Shown: positions 1 through 9,416, counted from the stretch's first letter. The stretch: 64,000 bases of DNA from Paraburkholderia domus (GCF_905220705.1 NZ_CAJNAT010000007.1:1-64000), one strand, 5' to 3'. The notes: generated from the sequence alone by a model not told the origin. Made by a program: numbers and translations.

Positions 1-870
1 CAGGCATGCACCATTGCCGTGTCGGTCATTGCGGCGCTGCCGTTCACCGGTATACCGCATCTCCGTTTCTCCGCCAACGCCGAGCCCGACGCGGGATTGG
101 AATGCTTCCAAGGTGTTCCGGCCATGCACGCCAAACTGCTCGAACATTTGCAGACGCACGGCCACGCGTGGTCCGCGCCGCATCTGCGCTTTGCCTATTC
201 GGGTGGCTCGCCGCTCGACGCCGCGTTGAAGGCGCACGTCGAAAGCGTCTACGGCCTCCCGCTGCACAACGGCTACGGTATGACCGAGAGCAGCCCGACC
301 GTCTCCCACACGATGCTCGATGCACCGCGCAGCGATTGCTCGGTTGGCGAGGTGATTCCTGGCGTTGACGTGCGGTTCGTCGGGCTCGACGGCGTGGATG
401 CCGCGCCGGGCGAAATCGGCGAACTGTGGGTGCGTGGCCCGAACGTGATGCTGGGTTACTACCGCAGCCCGGAACAGACCCGCGCCGCTGTCACCGAAGA
501 CGGCTGGCTCAAGACCGGCGATCTCGCACGGCAGGACACGGACGGCGCGTTGCATATCGTCGGGCGCAGCAAGGAGCTGATCATCCGCTCGGGCTTCAAC
601 GTGTATCCGGCGGAAGTCGAGCATGTGTTGAACGCCCATCCGCAGGTGGTGCAGTCGGCGGTGATCGGGCGGGCAGTAGAGGGTAACGAGGAAGTGGTCG
701 CGTTCGTCGAATTGATCGCGGGTGCGAAGGTGTCGCCGGCTGAACTGATCGCGTGGTGTGGCGAGCGTCTCGCGCCATACAAGCGGCCTGCCGAAGTGAA
801 GGTGCTCGCTGCGCTGCCGGCGGCGTCGACGGGGAAGATTCTCAAGCACCGGCTTCGTGAATTCGTCTAA
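1..870 (+). CDS. AMP-dependent acyl-CoA ligase, C-terminal part
   Basis: The frame is open from the first base, so the gene begins outside the window and about 289 C-terminal residues are present. It belongs to the class I adenylate-forming (ANL) enzymes, which activate a carboxylic acid as acyl-AMP and transfer it to CoA. Visible core motifs are GYGMTESSP, GELWVRGPN, the hinge region DGWLKTGDL, GRSKELI followed by GFNVYPAEVE, and the C-terminal catalytic lysine in STGKILKHRL. The substrate cannot be read from this part; fatty, malonyl-like or aryl acids are all possible. A GTG at 19 could be mistaken for a start but lies inside the conserved domain. The gene converges on xerD with only 6 bp between stop codons. 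Confidence 0.9.
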   Translation, partial: QACTIAVSVIAALPFTGIPHLRFSANAEPDAGLECFQGVPAMHAKLLEHLQTHGHAWSAPHLRFAYSGGSPLDAALKAHVESVYGLPLHNGYGMTESSPTVSHTMLDAPRSDCSVGEVIPGVDVRFVGLDGVDAAPGEIGELWVRGPNVMLGYYRSPEQTRAAVTEDGWLKTGDLARQDTDGALHIVGRSKELIIRSGFNVYPAEVEHVLNAHPQVVQSAVIGRAVEGNEEVVAFVELIAGAKVSPAELIAWCGERLAPYKRPAEVKVLAALPAASTGKILKHRLREFV

Positions 871-876
871 CGAGCC

Positions 877-1812
877 TCACCCCCGCGGATGATGCTGCGC
901 ATGCAGCGACTTCAACCGCTCGCGGGCCACGTGCGTGTAGATCTGCGTGGTCGAGATATCCGTATGACCGAGCAGCAATTGCACGACGCGCAAATCGGCA
1001 CCATGGTTCAGCAGGTGCGTGGCGAACGCGTGCCGCAGCGTATGCGGTGAGAGCGGCGCGTGCACATCGGCTGCTGCCGCGTGACGCTTGATGATGTTCC
1101 AGAACTGCTGGCGGGTCATGCCCTCCGCGCGGCTCGTGACAAACAGCGCATCCGTCGCCCGCGCCCCTAGCAACGCCGGACGCGCTTCGCGCAAATAGCG
1201 TTCGATCCAGCCGTGCGCCTCTTCGCCGAACGGAATCAGGCGCTCTTTCGAGCCCTTGCCCATTACACGCACTACACCTTCGTTCAGGCCCACTTCCACC
1301 GTCTTCAGCGTGACGAGTTCGGTGACACGCAAACCGCTCGCGTACATCAACTCCAGCATCGTGCGATCGCGCAGGCCCAAGGGCGTGTCGATATCCGGCG
1401 CACCGAGCAGCGCTTCGACTTGCGCTTCAGAGAGCGTCGACGGAAAACGCGGCGGTTGCTTCGCTGAACGGATGCGTACCGTCGGATCGACCTTCGCGCG
1501 ATGCTCGCGCACCGCCCAGCCGTAGTAGCGGCGAAACACCGAGAGCCGCCGGTTCGCCGAGGTGGATTTGTCTTTCTGACGTGCCGCACTATAGGCGTTG
1601 AGATCAGCCTCGCTGGCGGTATCGAGTGACGTGTTGCGGGTTTGCGCCAGCCATTCGCAGAACAGCCGCAGATCGCGCCGGTACGCATCGAGTGTGTTGC
1701 GCGACAAGCCGTGCTCGAGCCACAACGCGTCGCAGAAGGCATCGATCGAGGCCGAACTCGCCACAAACAAAGGTGACGCGATGGGCGCGTCTTCAGTCAC
1801 GGTGTCGCTCAT
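877..1812 (-). CDS. xerD: Tyrosine recombinase XerD
   Basis: 311 residues, the normal length of XerD. With XerC it resolves chromosome dimers at dif under FtsK control. An N-terminal SAM-like core-binding domain (about 20-105) is followed by the catalytic domain. The catalytic set is complete: R162 in GLRVTE, K186 in GKGSKE, H257 and R260 in PHTLRHAFATH, H283 in LGHTDISTTQ, and nucleophile Y292 in IYTHV. The start ATG overlaps the stop of ogt (ATGA), so it is translationally coupled as the last gene of queG-ogt-xerD. XerC is the alternative, but the C-terminal ending and the length favour XerD. No integrative element flanks it. Confidence 0.93.
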   Translation of the reverse strand: MSDTVTEDAPIASPLFVASSASIDAFCDALWLEHGLSRNTLDAYRRDLRLFCEWLAQTRNTSLDTASEADLNAYSAARQKDKSTSANRRLSVFRRYYGWAVREHRAKVDPTVRIRSAKQPPRFPSTLSEAQVEALLGAPDIDTPLGLRDRTMLELMYASGLRVTELVTLKTVEVGLNEGVVRVMGKGSKERLIPFGEEAHGWIERYLREARPALLGARATDALFVTSRAEGMTRQQFWNIIKRHAAAADVHAPLSPHTLRHAFATHLLNHGADLRVVQLLLGHTDISTTQIYTHVARERLKSLHAQHHPRG

Positions 1813-2279
1813 GCGTACGGGATACCTTCATGCGCCAGAAGCCAGCGCTTGACGTTGCGAAAGAAACCGTCTCCGGCGTGATGCGCGAATCCGCCGATGC
1901 CGCTCGAACTGACCACCCGGTGGCACGGAATCACGATCGGGAAATAGTTGGAGCCGCACGCCTGGCCGACCGCGCGCGGAACGCTGCCTAGCTGTTTTGC
2001 CAGTTGCCCATAGGTCAGGACGACGCCCGGCGGGATGTCGCTGATCGCTTGCCAGACGCGCCGCTGATACGCGGTGCCGACCGCAGCCAGCGGCAACTCG
2101 AACTTCGCGGACGCACGCTCGAAATAACGTTCGATCTGCTCGACGGCCTGCTTTGCCAGCAGCGTGTCCGGCGCGACGCTCTGGATCGACTCCGGCAGAT
2201 AGACGATCTCGCGTACGGCCTCGCCTTCAAGGCGGATGCCGACCTTGCCGAACGGTGCATCGATCACTGCGTTGAACAT
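1809..2279 (-). CDS. ogt: Methylated-DNA--protein-cysteine methyltransferase
   Basis: 156 residues from the ATG at 2279. That start follows GGAGCAGG and leaves 28 bp after the queG stop; a longer frame beginning at 2369 would overlap queG and adds a tail unlike the family. The protein repairs O6-alkylguanine by irreversible transfer of the alkyl group to cysteine. The active site PCHRVV is near the C-terminus, preceded by the helix-turn-helix region with RAVGQACGSN, where the arginine acts as the base-flipping finger. An N-terminal ribonuclease-like domain covers about residues 1-65. The gene lies between queG and xerD and overlaps xerD by 4 bp. Confidence 0.92.
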   Translation of the reverse strand: MFNAVIDAPFGKVGIRLEGEAVREIVYLPESIQSVAPDTLLAKQAVEQIERYFERASAKFELPLAAVGTAYQRRVWQAISDIPPGVVLTYGQLAKQLGSVPRAVGQACGSNYFPIVIPCHRVVSSSGIGGFAHHAGDGFFRNVKRWLLAHEGIPYA

Positions 2280-2307
2280 GCTTGCCTGCTCCGTGATTGG
2301 CGCTACT

Positions 2308-3552
2308 TTACGCCGCTTCCAACGCCCATTCCACATGCTCGCGCACCACGGCGGAAGGATCTTCGACACGTAACTTCAGCGCGTGAACAATCGCCTCTCG
2401 CGCATCCACGCTCAAACTTTCGGAAGACGCACGCAGCGCATTACCCATCCCCACCGCCAGATTGCGCAGCCAGCTTTCATAGCCAATGCGGCGAATCGCG
2501 CTGCCCTGCATGCGCGTATCAAACTCGTCCGCGCTCCACGCGAACAATTCGACCAGCGTCGCGCGATCGAGCCCGTGCCGCACGTCGAAATCGGCAACCG
2601 GTGCAGCCTGCGCAAACTTGTTCCACGGACAGACGAGCTGGCAATCGTCGCAGCCGTATACACGATTACCGATCAGCGGCCGCATTTCCAGGGGAATATT
2701 GCCCTTCAGTTCGATCGTCAGATACGAAATACAGAGACGTGCATCGACCTTATAGGGCGCCACGATCGCACCGGTCGGGCATGCCCCGATGCAGCGCGTG
2801 CAACTGCCGCAATGCGAGCCCGGTGTTTCGGGTGCATCGTCGGGCGAAATCTCGGCATCGGTTGGCAACGGCACGTCGACGTAGATTTCGCCGAGGAAAA
2901 ACAGCGAACCGGCATTGCGCTGCAGCAGCAGCGTGTGCTTGCCGCGCCAGCCAATGCCGGCCTTCTGAGCAAGTTCTACTTCGAGCACCGGCGCCGAATC
3001 AGTAAAAACGCGGTAGCCGAACGCACCGATCTCCGCTTCGATTTTCTCGGCCAGATGTTGCAAACGGTTACGCATCACCTTGTGATAATCGCGGCCCCGC
3101 GCATAGATCGACACCACCGCCGCCGATGGGTCCGCGAGCCGCGCATGCTCGGCCGCGCGCCAGTCTTGCGGTGCGAGCGGCGAGTCCTGCAAAGCGCTTT
3201 CGTGCGCCTTTCCACTCAATGTCTGAGCGGGCAAATAGGCGATGCGCGCGGTAATCACACGTCGCGTGCCGGCCACAAGCTCGGCGGGGCGCGCGCGTTT
3301 CATGCCGTGTTTCGCCATATAATCCATCTCGCCGTGGCAACCCGCCTCCAGCCATGCTGCAAGCGGTGCTTCGGCAGCGGAGAGATCGGTGTCGCTGATA
3401 CCGATCTCCCCGAAACCCAGTTCACGGCCCCACGTTTTGATGTTGAGCGCGAGCGCATTCAGCGCCGCTTCATCGAAATGACGCTCGGCACGCGCATCGT
3501 CGTTAGACGCAGGCGTGCAGGAAACAGGGGACTCCGGACTTCGGTTCATCAC
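2308..3552 (-). CDS. queG: Epoxyqueuosine reductase QueG
   Basis: 414 residues. QueG is a cobalamin- and iron-sulfur-dependent enzyme that reduces epoxyqueuosine to queuosine in tRNA (GUN anticodons). Two 4Fe-4S binding sets are visible: C248, C251, C254 and C258 in CGSCTRCIGACPTGAI, then C301, C304 and C308 in GCDDCQLVCPWNKF. The central segment TDSAPVLEVELAQKAGIGW is typical of the family. The C-terminus (about 330-414) is a HEAT-like helical extension that contacts tRNA. The first 30 residues are poorly conserved; ATGs at 3552 and 3549 are equally possible. The start lies only 14 bp from that of the divergent tsaE. It heads the queG-ogt-xerD group. Confidence 0.94.
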   Translation of the reverse strand: MMNRSPESPVSCTPASNDDARAERHFDEAALNALALNIKTWGRELGFGEIGISDTDLSAAEAPLAAWLEAGCHGEMDYMAKHGMKRARPAELVAGTRRVITARIAYLPAQTLSGKAHESALQDSPLAPQDWRAAEHARLADPSAAVVSIYARGRDYHKVMRNRLQHLAEKIEAEIGAFGYRVFTDSAPVLEVELAQKAGIGWRGKHTLLLQRNAGSLFFLGEIYVDVPLPTDAEISPDDAPETPGSHCGSCTRCIGACPTGAIVAPYKVDARLCISYLTIELKGNIPLEMRPLIGNRVYGCDDCQLVCPWNKFAQAAPVADFDVRHGLDRATLVELFAWSADEFDTRMQGSAIRRIGYESWLRNLAVGMGNALRASSESLSVDAREAIVHALKLRVEDPSAVVREHVEWALEAA

Positions 3553-3566
3553 GCCATTTTACGAGA

Positions 3567-4151
3567 ATGCCCGTCAATCCCGATCTCGCGATCCAACCGC
3601 CCGCCAATGTCCTGCTCGAACGCTCCTTCGCGCTCGCGGACGAGGCCGCCACCCATGCATTCGGCGAGCGCTTCGCCCAGGCGATCGAAAGCGTGCGCGA
3701 GTTGCAGCAAAACCCGCAGCAACGCGCATCGGGTGCGGCGGATGATCAGGCATTCCACGGACTGCAAGTACAACTCGTCGGCGATCTCGGCGCCGGCAAA
3801 ACCACCCTCGTGCGCGCGACCTTGCGTGGCCTCGGCCACGCCGGCCGCGTGCGCAGTCCCACTTACACACTCGTCGAACCCTACGTGCTCGAGCGGCCCG
3901 CTGGGGAACTCGCGCTCTATCACTTCGATCTGTATAGATTCACCGATCCGGCCGAATGGGCCGACGCGGGCTTTCGCGAGTACTTCGACAGCGGCGCCAT
4001 CTGCCTCGTCGAATGGCCGCAGCGCGCCGGGCGGCTCCTCGGCGTGCCGGATCTCGTCTTCTCGCTCGACCTGGACAGCGGGGGCGACGGCCGGGTACTC
4101 GTCGCACGGGCATATAGCGAATCAGGAAAGGCATGTCTCGAAAGATGTTGA
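3567..4151 (+). CDS. tsaE: tRNA t6A37 biosynthesis ATPase TsaE
   Basis: 194 residues, longer than the usual 150-165. TsaE is the ATPase that supports TsaB-TsaD in threonylcarbamoylation of A37 in ANN-decoding tRNAs. Walker A is GDLGAGKTT (residues 72-80), followed by VRSPTYTLVEPY and the LYHFDLYR and CLVEWPQRAG segments that are family hallmarks. The extra length comes from an N-terminal lead and an insertion around residues 41-67 (LQQNPQQRASGAADD) before the P-loop. The start is 14 bp from the divergent queG start. The 3' end overlaps amiC by 19 bp in another frame, so both are probably one transcript, a pairing seen in many betaproteobacteria. Confidence 0.93.
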   Translation: MPVNPDLAIQPPANVLLERSFALADEAATHAFGERFAQAIESVRELQQNPQQRASGAADDQAFHGLQVQLVGDLGAGKTTLVRATLRGLGHAGRVRSPTYTLVEPYVLERPAGELALYHFDLYRFTDPAEWADAGFREYFDSGAICLVEWPQRAGRLLGVPDLVFSLDLDSGGDGRVLVARAYSESGKACLERC

Positions 4152-5719
4152 TCAAACCGTTCCGCTCGATCGAATCAGCGGCTACCGCAACGCATAACTG
4201 GCGGCGCCGGCAGATTCTGCGCGCGGGCGCGTCCACGCTCGTGCTCGGCCTGGTCGCTCCGCGTCTCGCGTGGGCGAGCTCGGTGCTGGGTGTGCGGGTC
4301 TGGCCGGCGCGCGATTACACGCGTGTGACGATCGAGTCGGATCAGCCTTTGCAGAACGCGCAGCAGTTGCTGCAGGGTCCGGACCGGCTGGTGGTCGATC
4401 TGAGCGGCCTCGATCTGGATCAGGCGCTGAAGGATCTGGTCTCGAAGATTACGCCGAACGATCCGCAGATTCAGTCGGTGCGAGTCGGGCAGTATCAGCC
4501 GCACGTCGTGCGCATGGTGTTCGATCTGAAGGGCTCGGTGAAACCGCAGGTGTTCACGCTGCCGCCCGTCGGCGCGTACAAATACCGGCTGGTGTTCGAC
4601 CTGTACCCCGCTGTCGCACCCGACCCGCTGATGGATCTGCTCGCGCAGACCGAGCGCAAGCAGCAAACGTTGGACGAAAACAACGCGCCGCCTGCCACGC
4701 TAAGCGGCCCGGGCACCACGCCGCCCACCCCCGACAACAGCGAAGCCTTCTTTGAGCGTTATGCGCAGAACGGCAGTGGCGGAACGGCGCCGGGCGTGCC
4801 ACGTCCGCCGGTGCGCGTCACGCCGACACCTGCTCCGCCCATCCTCGGCAAGTCCACAACGCCGACGCCACCGATTGCGCCGGTCACGCCGCCCAGCGCG
4901 ATCGCCCGCAACAAGGGGGGGACCAGTGGCAGCAACCTCGGTGGCGATGACAGCGACGGCGACGACAGCTACGCATTCACCAACCCGAAAACCGGCAAGA
5001 GCAACACGGTGCGTCTGCTCACCGTCGCGATCGATCCAGGCCACGGCGGCGAAGACCCGGGCGCGATCGGCGCTTCGGGCACGTACGAGAAGCACATCGC
5101 ACTCGACGTCGCGAAGAAGCTGCGCGCAAAGATCGATGCACAGCCGAACATGCGCGCCATGATGACGCGCGACGCCGACTTCTTCGTGCCGCTCAACGTG
5201 CGCGTGCAGAAGGCGCGGCGCGTGGGTGCGGACCTGTTCGTATCGATCCACGCGGACGCGTTCACCACGCCCGACGCAAAGGGCTCGTCGGTGTTCGCCT
5301 TGTCGGAGCATGGTGCGTCGAGCGCCGCGGCGCGCTGGATGGCGAACAAGGAGAACTCGTCGGATCAGATCGGCGGGATCAACATCAAGTCCGCTGACGC
5401 CACCGTCAACCGCGCGCTGTTCGATATGTCGACCACCGCGCAGATCCGCGATTCGATGCGCTACGGCAACTTCGTGCTGAAGGAGATCGGCGGCATCAAC
5501 AAGCTGCACAAAGGTTCGGTCGAACAGGCCGGGTTTGCCGTGCTGAAGGCACCGGACATTCCATCGATCCTCGTGGAGACCGCCTTCATCAGCAACCCGG
5601 ATGAGGAGCGCCGCCTGAACGACGACGCGTATCGGGAGAAGATGGCCGATGCGATCATGACCGGTATCAAACGCTATTTCGCGGCGAATCCGCCGTTGGC
5701 GAAAAACCGCATGACGTAA
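4133..5719 (+). CDS. amiC: N-acetylmuramoyl-L-alanine amidase AmiC
   Basis: 528 residues. This periplasmic zinc amidase cleaves the peptide from MurNAc and separates daughter cells at division. A Tat-type signal is visible at about residues 24-48 (twin arginines in NWRRRQILRAG, then a hydrophobic stretch ending AWA). An AMIN domain (about 50-155) targets peptidoglycan at the septum. A long Pro/Thr/Gly-rich linker (about 180-290) precedes the Amidase_3 domain, which starts at TVAIDPGHGGEDPGAIG with zinc ligand H304. Later motifs are VSIHADAF and the catalytic glutamate in PSILVETAFISNP. It overlaps tsaE by 19 bp and ends at a strong bidirectional terminator. Confidence 0.94.
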   Translation: MSRKMLIKPFRSIESAATATHNWRRRQILRAGASTLVLGLVAPRLAWASSVLGVRVWPARDYTRVTIESDQPLQNAQQLLQGPDRLVVDLSGLDLDQALKDLVSKITPNDPQIQSVRVGQYQPHVVRMVFDLKGSVKPQVFTLPPVGAYKYRLVFDLYPAVAPDPLMDLLAQTERKQQTLDENNAPPATLSGPGTTPPTPDNSEAFFERYAQNGSGGTAPGVPRPPVRVTPTPAPPILGKSTTPTPPIAPVTPPSAIARNKGGTSGSNLGGDDSDGDDSYAFTNPKTGKSNTVRLLTVAIDPGHGGEDPGAIGASGTYEKHIALDVAKKLRAKIDAQPNMRAMMTRDADFFVPLNVRVQKARRVGADLFVSIHADAFTTPDAKGSSVFALSEHGASSAAARWMANKENSSDQIGGINIKSADATVNRALFDMSTTAQIRDSMRYGNFVLKEIGGINKLHKGSVEQAGFAVLKAPDIPSILVETAFISNPDEERRLNDDAYREKMADAIMTGIKRYFAANPPLAKNRMT

Positions 5720-5727
5720 CGCCTCCC

Positions 5728-5760
5728 CTGCATGACACCGCGTCGCGCTGTGTCATGCAG
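5728..5760. repeat. Inverted repeat downstream of amiC
   Basis: Perfect 11-bp arms CTGCATGACAC and GTGTCATGCAG separated by 11 bp. It lies 8 bp after the amiC stop and just before the terminator at 5766-5796. It may protect the 3' end or form a tandem terminator hairpin; it has no T-run of its own. Confidence 0.6.
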
Positions 5761-5765
5761 GCGGT

Positions 5766-5796
5766 AAAAAACGGCCGCTCGATGCGGCCGTTTTTT
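5766..5796. terminator. Bidirectional rho-independent terminator (amiC / eamA)
   Basis: A6 followed by CGGCCGC, a 5-base loop, GCGGCCG and T6. The run of A on one side and T on the other makes it work in both directions, serving convergent amiC (plus) and the EamA-type exporter (minus). Confidence 0.9.
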
Positions 5797-5818
5797 CTGC
5801 TTCACGCTCAAGAGGCAT

Positions 5819-6712
5819 TCAACGCGCCGGCGAAAGCCGCTGAACGACCCAACCACCGAACACATTGACCGCCAACCCTGCCATCACCAGCAAGGCGCCC
5901 ACGATCTGCGCTGCCGACAACTGCTCGTCGAGAAACAGGGACGCCGACGCCAGCCCGACAATCGGCACCAGCAGCGAGAACGGCGCCGCCTGACTCGCCG
6001 GATAGCGCGATAGGAGCCGGCTCCACAAGCCGTAGCCGATCAGCGTCGCGATAAACGCGAGGTATACGATGGCGAAAATCGACATCGCGCTGATGCCGGA
6101 CAGCGCCGCGACGATCCGCTGCGGCCCCTCGAACGCGTACGACAGCGCGAAAAACGGCAACGGCGGAATCAGGCTCCCCCACACCACCAACCCGACCAGA
6201 TCGACCTTGCCGACCTTCTTCGTGACGATATTGCCAAACGCCCACGAACACGCGGCGCACAGCGTGAGGGCGAAACCGGCGAACGTCATCGCGTGGCCGC
6301 CTTGCATGCCGATGACCGCGAGACCGCCCGCTGCGATCAACAAACCGACGATGTTCGGCACGCGAAATCGCTCATGCAGAAACAGCGCCGCGAAAATCAG
6401 CGTGAAGAATGCCTGCGCCTGCAATACGAGCGAAGCGAGTCCCGCCGGCATGCCGACGTACATCGCAGAGAACAGGAAAGCGAACTGCCCGAACGAAATC
6501 GTCGCCCCGTAAGCGAACAGCCAGCGCCACGGCATCTGCGGCCGCTTGACGAAAAACACCGCCGGCACCGCGGCAAGCGAGAAACGCAGCGCACCAAGCA
6601 GCATCGGCGGCACGCCATGCAGGCCCACCTTGATCACGACAAAATTGACGCCCCACGCAACGACGACCACCAGCGCGAGCAGCAGATCCCTGGGCGACAT
6701 CCCCGTCTCCAT
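5819..6712 (-). CDS. eamA: EamA-family drug/metabolite transporter (O-acetylserine/cysteine exporter type)
   Basis: 297 residues with ten hydrophobic segments and two EamA repeats, an inner-membrane exporter of the DMT superfamily. The N-terminal half matches remembered E. coli EamA closely (WGVNFVVIKVGLHG, FGQFAFLFSA, GMPAGLASLVLQAQAFFT), and the C-terminal half keeps SLLVPIVGLASASLFLDE and GLAVNVFGG. E. coli EamA exports O-acetylserine and cysteine pathway metabolites; the same role is inferred here. An ATG five codons in (6697) is an alternative start. The gene stands alone, converging on amiC and separated from the vapBC pair by about 60 bp. Confidence 0.87.
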   Translation of the reverse strand: METGMSPRDLLLALVVVVAWGVNFVVIKVGLHGVPPMLLGALRFSLAAVPAVFFVKRPQMPWRWLFAYGATISFGQFAFLFSAMYVGMPAGLASLVLQAQAFFTLIFAALFLHERFRVPNIVGLLIAAGGLAVIGMQGGHAMTFAGFALTLCAACSWAFGNIVTKKVGKVDLVGLVVWGSLIPPLPFFALSYAFEGPQRIVAALSGISAMSIFAIVYLAFIATLIGYGLWSRLLSRYPASQAAPFSLLVPIVGLASASLFLDEQLSAAQIVGALLVMAGLAVNVFGGWVVQRLSPAR

Positions 6713-6774
6713 TTGATTGTTCGATCCGGCAGTTTAGCGGACGTCGCCTCACTCGACAGTGCGTTAAAGCGTAG

Positions 6775-7176
6775 TTAGCCGTTCAGCCAGTTTTCCACGC
6801 GCAGCCCCGGATACGCGGCGAAGTCACGTTCGTTGTTGGTCACCAGCACCACCCCGAGCGCCACGGCATGCGCTGCGATCAGCTTGTCGAGTTGATCCTT
6901 CTTACGCTCACGCGTCGCCTCGCGAATCGGACCGTACGCACTGGCTGCCGCACTGTCGAACGGCATGACCAGAATGTCTTCGGCGAGCGCCGCCAGGTTG
7001 CGGCGCTCGCGCGCACGGTTCGCCGATACCGCCACGCCGTATTCGAGTTCCGCAAAGGTAATGGCAGACATCACCACATCGCCGACGAAGCATTCCGCAA
7101 AGCGCTTCGCAACCTGTTCCGGCTGGTTCTTCATCAGATAGATGCAGATATTCGTGTCGAGCATGTAGCGCGGCAT
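6775..7176 (-). CDS. vapC: VapC-type PIN-domain toxin ribonuclease
   Basis: 133 residues, normal for VapC. PIN-domain endoribonucleases of type II toxin-antitoxin systems cut RNA, often initiator tRNA. The acidic active-site residues are visible: D7 in MLDTNICIYLM, the glutamate in ITFAELEYGV, D in FDSAAASAYG, and the C-terminal D of NNERDFAAYPGL. The start codon shares a base with the antitoxin stop (TAATG), so the two are translationally coupled. The adjacent antitoxin partner supports the assignment. All key residues are present, so it is probably active. Confidence 0.92.
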   Translation of the reverse strand: MPRYMLDTNICIYLMKNQPEQVAKRFAECFVGDVVMSAITFAELEYGVAVSANRARERRNLAALAEDILVMPFDSAAASAYGPIREATRERKKDQLDKLIAAHAVALGVVLVTNNERDFAAYPGLRVENWLNG

Positions 7177-7409
7177 TACAAATCCTCGCGCTCGGCCTGC
7201 TCGTGGTCGCCACGTCCTTCGGACATGAAGTCTGGCCCGAATTTGCCGAATTTCTTGAGCACGCCGGTCAGTGGACGCCGGGTTGGACGGATCCGCAATT
7301 CTTCGCCAACTCGTTCGATTTCAACCTCGACGTCGGCGCGGTCGAATGCCAGTTCGGCTGGAATACGCACCGCTTGCGAATTGCCGTTGCGGAAGACTTT
7401 GGTGAGCAT
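7176..7409 (-). CDS. vapB: VapB-type antitoxin
   Basis: 77 residues from the ATG at 7409, preceded by AGGAG at the right distance; the frame extends upstream but that part lies in the promoter. The N-terminus MLTKVFRNGNSQAVRIPAEL is the AbrB/SpoVT-like swapped-hairpin DNA-binding fold typical of VapB. The charged C-terminal tail (FMSEGRGDHEQAEREDL) is the probable VapC-binding segment that blocks the toxin. Such antitoxins autoregulate their operon, and repeats suitable for this lie just upstream. Confidence 0.92.
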   Translation of the reverse strand: MLTKVFRNGNSQAVRIPAELAFDRADVEVEIERVGEELRIRPTRRPLTGVLKKFGKFGPDFMSEGRGDHEQAEREDL

Positions 7410-7425
7410 GCTGAACTCCTGCTGC

Positions 7426-7444
7426 GGATGTACGCTGGATGTAC
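7426..7444 (-). repeat. Direct repeats in vapB leader (possible VapBC operator)
   Basis: GTACATCC (minus strand) occurs at 7426-7433 and 7437-7444, spaced 11 bp, about one helical turn. With the palindrome at 7475-7486 it brackets the promoter, as expected for binding of a VapBC complex. Confidence 0.5.
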
Positions 7445-7452
7445 GAGCTAAT

Positions 7453-7481
7453 ACTATAGCCATCCGCGGCATCAATGTAAA
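7453..7481 (-). promoter_or_regulatory. Predicted sigma-70 promoter of vapBC
   Basis: Read on the minus strand: -35 TTTACA (7476-7481), a 17-bp spacer, and -10 TATAGT (7453-7458), about 45 bp upstream of the vapB start. The -35 lies inside a perfect interrupted palindrome ATGTA-AA-TACAT (7475-7486), and two GTACATCC direct repeats lie between the -10 and the start. Confidence 0.7.
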
Positions 7482-7583
7482 TACATGTGTGTACATAGCG
7501 TGCAGAATGCGGGCGTAGCCTCAACCGCAGTAGAATCATCCATAAAGCAAAATCCAACCCACCCTCCCAGCCGAGCCTGCCCC

Positions 7584-8459
<876 letters not shown>

Positions 8460-8556
8460 GCGCGAACCCGGGCACGTAAAAGTGCGCGCGAGGCGCATTG
8501 AATTCGCCGTGCCCGGCCCCACTTAGCCAACAAACCGTTTTATCGACGAGGACGCA

Positions 8557-9405
8557 ATGGACACCACTCTGGCCACTTTCGAACAGGACGTCATCACGGC
8601 GTCGACACTGGCCCCCGTGCTGGTCGATTTCTGGGCGCCCTGGTGCGGTCCCTGCAAGACGCTCGGTCCGATGCTGGAAAAGCTCGAAGCCGAAGCCGCC
8701 GGCAAATGGAAGCTGGTAAAGGTGAACGTGGACGAGAACCAGGAATTGGCCGGGCACTTCCAGGTGCGCAGCATTCCGCATGTCATGGCGTTTGCAGATG
8801 GCCAGCCGGTCGATCAATTTGTCGGCGTGCTGCCGGAAGGCCAGTTGCGCGAGTTTATCGAGCGCCTCGTGCCGCAAGGCGCGGACGCGGCACGTCTTGA
8901 AGCACAAGCCGCGCTGGCCGAAGGCCGTCGTGACGATGCCTACAATGCGCTGCAAGCCGCACTCGCCTACGACCCAGGCTTCGACGAAGCGCGCATGGAC
9001 CTCATCGAGATGCTGCTCGAAGATCACCGCATCGACGAAGCGCGCGATGAAGTCGATCTGCTGTCGCCGAAAACCACGCAAGGGATCGACGCCCGCTTCA
9101 ACGCGATCAAGACACGACTCGACGCTGTGGACGCGGCTGCTGATCTGCCGCCCACGGACGCACTCGAAGCCCAAGTCGCAGCGAACCCGGACGATCTCGA
9201 AGCACGCTTCGATCTGGCTAGCGCACTCATCGCCCGCCGCAAATACGACGGCGCGCTCGAGCATCTGTTAGCCATCGTGCAACGCGACCGCACATTCCGC
9301 GAAGATATCGGCCGTAAGACGATGCTGTCGGTGTTCGATCTCGCCGCGCATCAGCCGGAGCTGGTGTCGAAATGGCGGCGCAAGCTGAGCGCGTTGTTGT
9401 TTTAA
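8557..9405 (+). CDS. cnoX: Thioredoxin-TPR co-chaperone CnoX (YbbN)
   Basis: 282 residues. An N-terminal thioredoxin domain (1-110) with FWAPWCGPCKTLGP is followed by TPR-like helical repeats (about 120-282), the CnoX/YbbN architecture. CnoX holds oxidised or chlorinated clients, protects them from over-oxidation and hands them to GroEL or DnaK. The active site here keeps both cysteines (CGPC), whereas E. coli YbbN has lost the first, so this protein can act as a thiol oxidoreductase. GAGGA precedes the start. It is monocistronic, with a dyad just after the stop. Confidence 0.9.
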   Translation: MDTTLATFEQDVITASTLAPVLVDFWAPWCGPCKTLGPMLEKLEAEAAGKWKLVKVNVDENQELAGHFQVRSIPHVMAFADGQPVDQFVGVLPEGQLREFIERLVPQGADAARLEAQAALAEGRRDDAYNALQAALAYDPGFDEARMDLIEMLLEDHRIDEARDEVDLLSPKTTQGIDARFNAIKTRLDAVDAAADLPPTDALEAQVAANPDDLEARFDLASALIARRKYDGALEHLLAIVQRDRTFREDIGRKTMLSVFDLAAHQPELVSKWRRKLSALLF

Positions 9406-9416
9406 TCTGTACGGTG

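Noticed and set aside
877..1812. Phage-type integrase marking a mobile island
   Set aside because: Sequence, length and operon with queG and ogt identify chromosomal XerD; no att-like repeats or tRNA nearby.
2383..4197. 604-codon open frame opposite queG and over tsaE
   Set aside because: Covers queG in reverse and tsaE in another frame; its translation has no recognisable domain.
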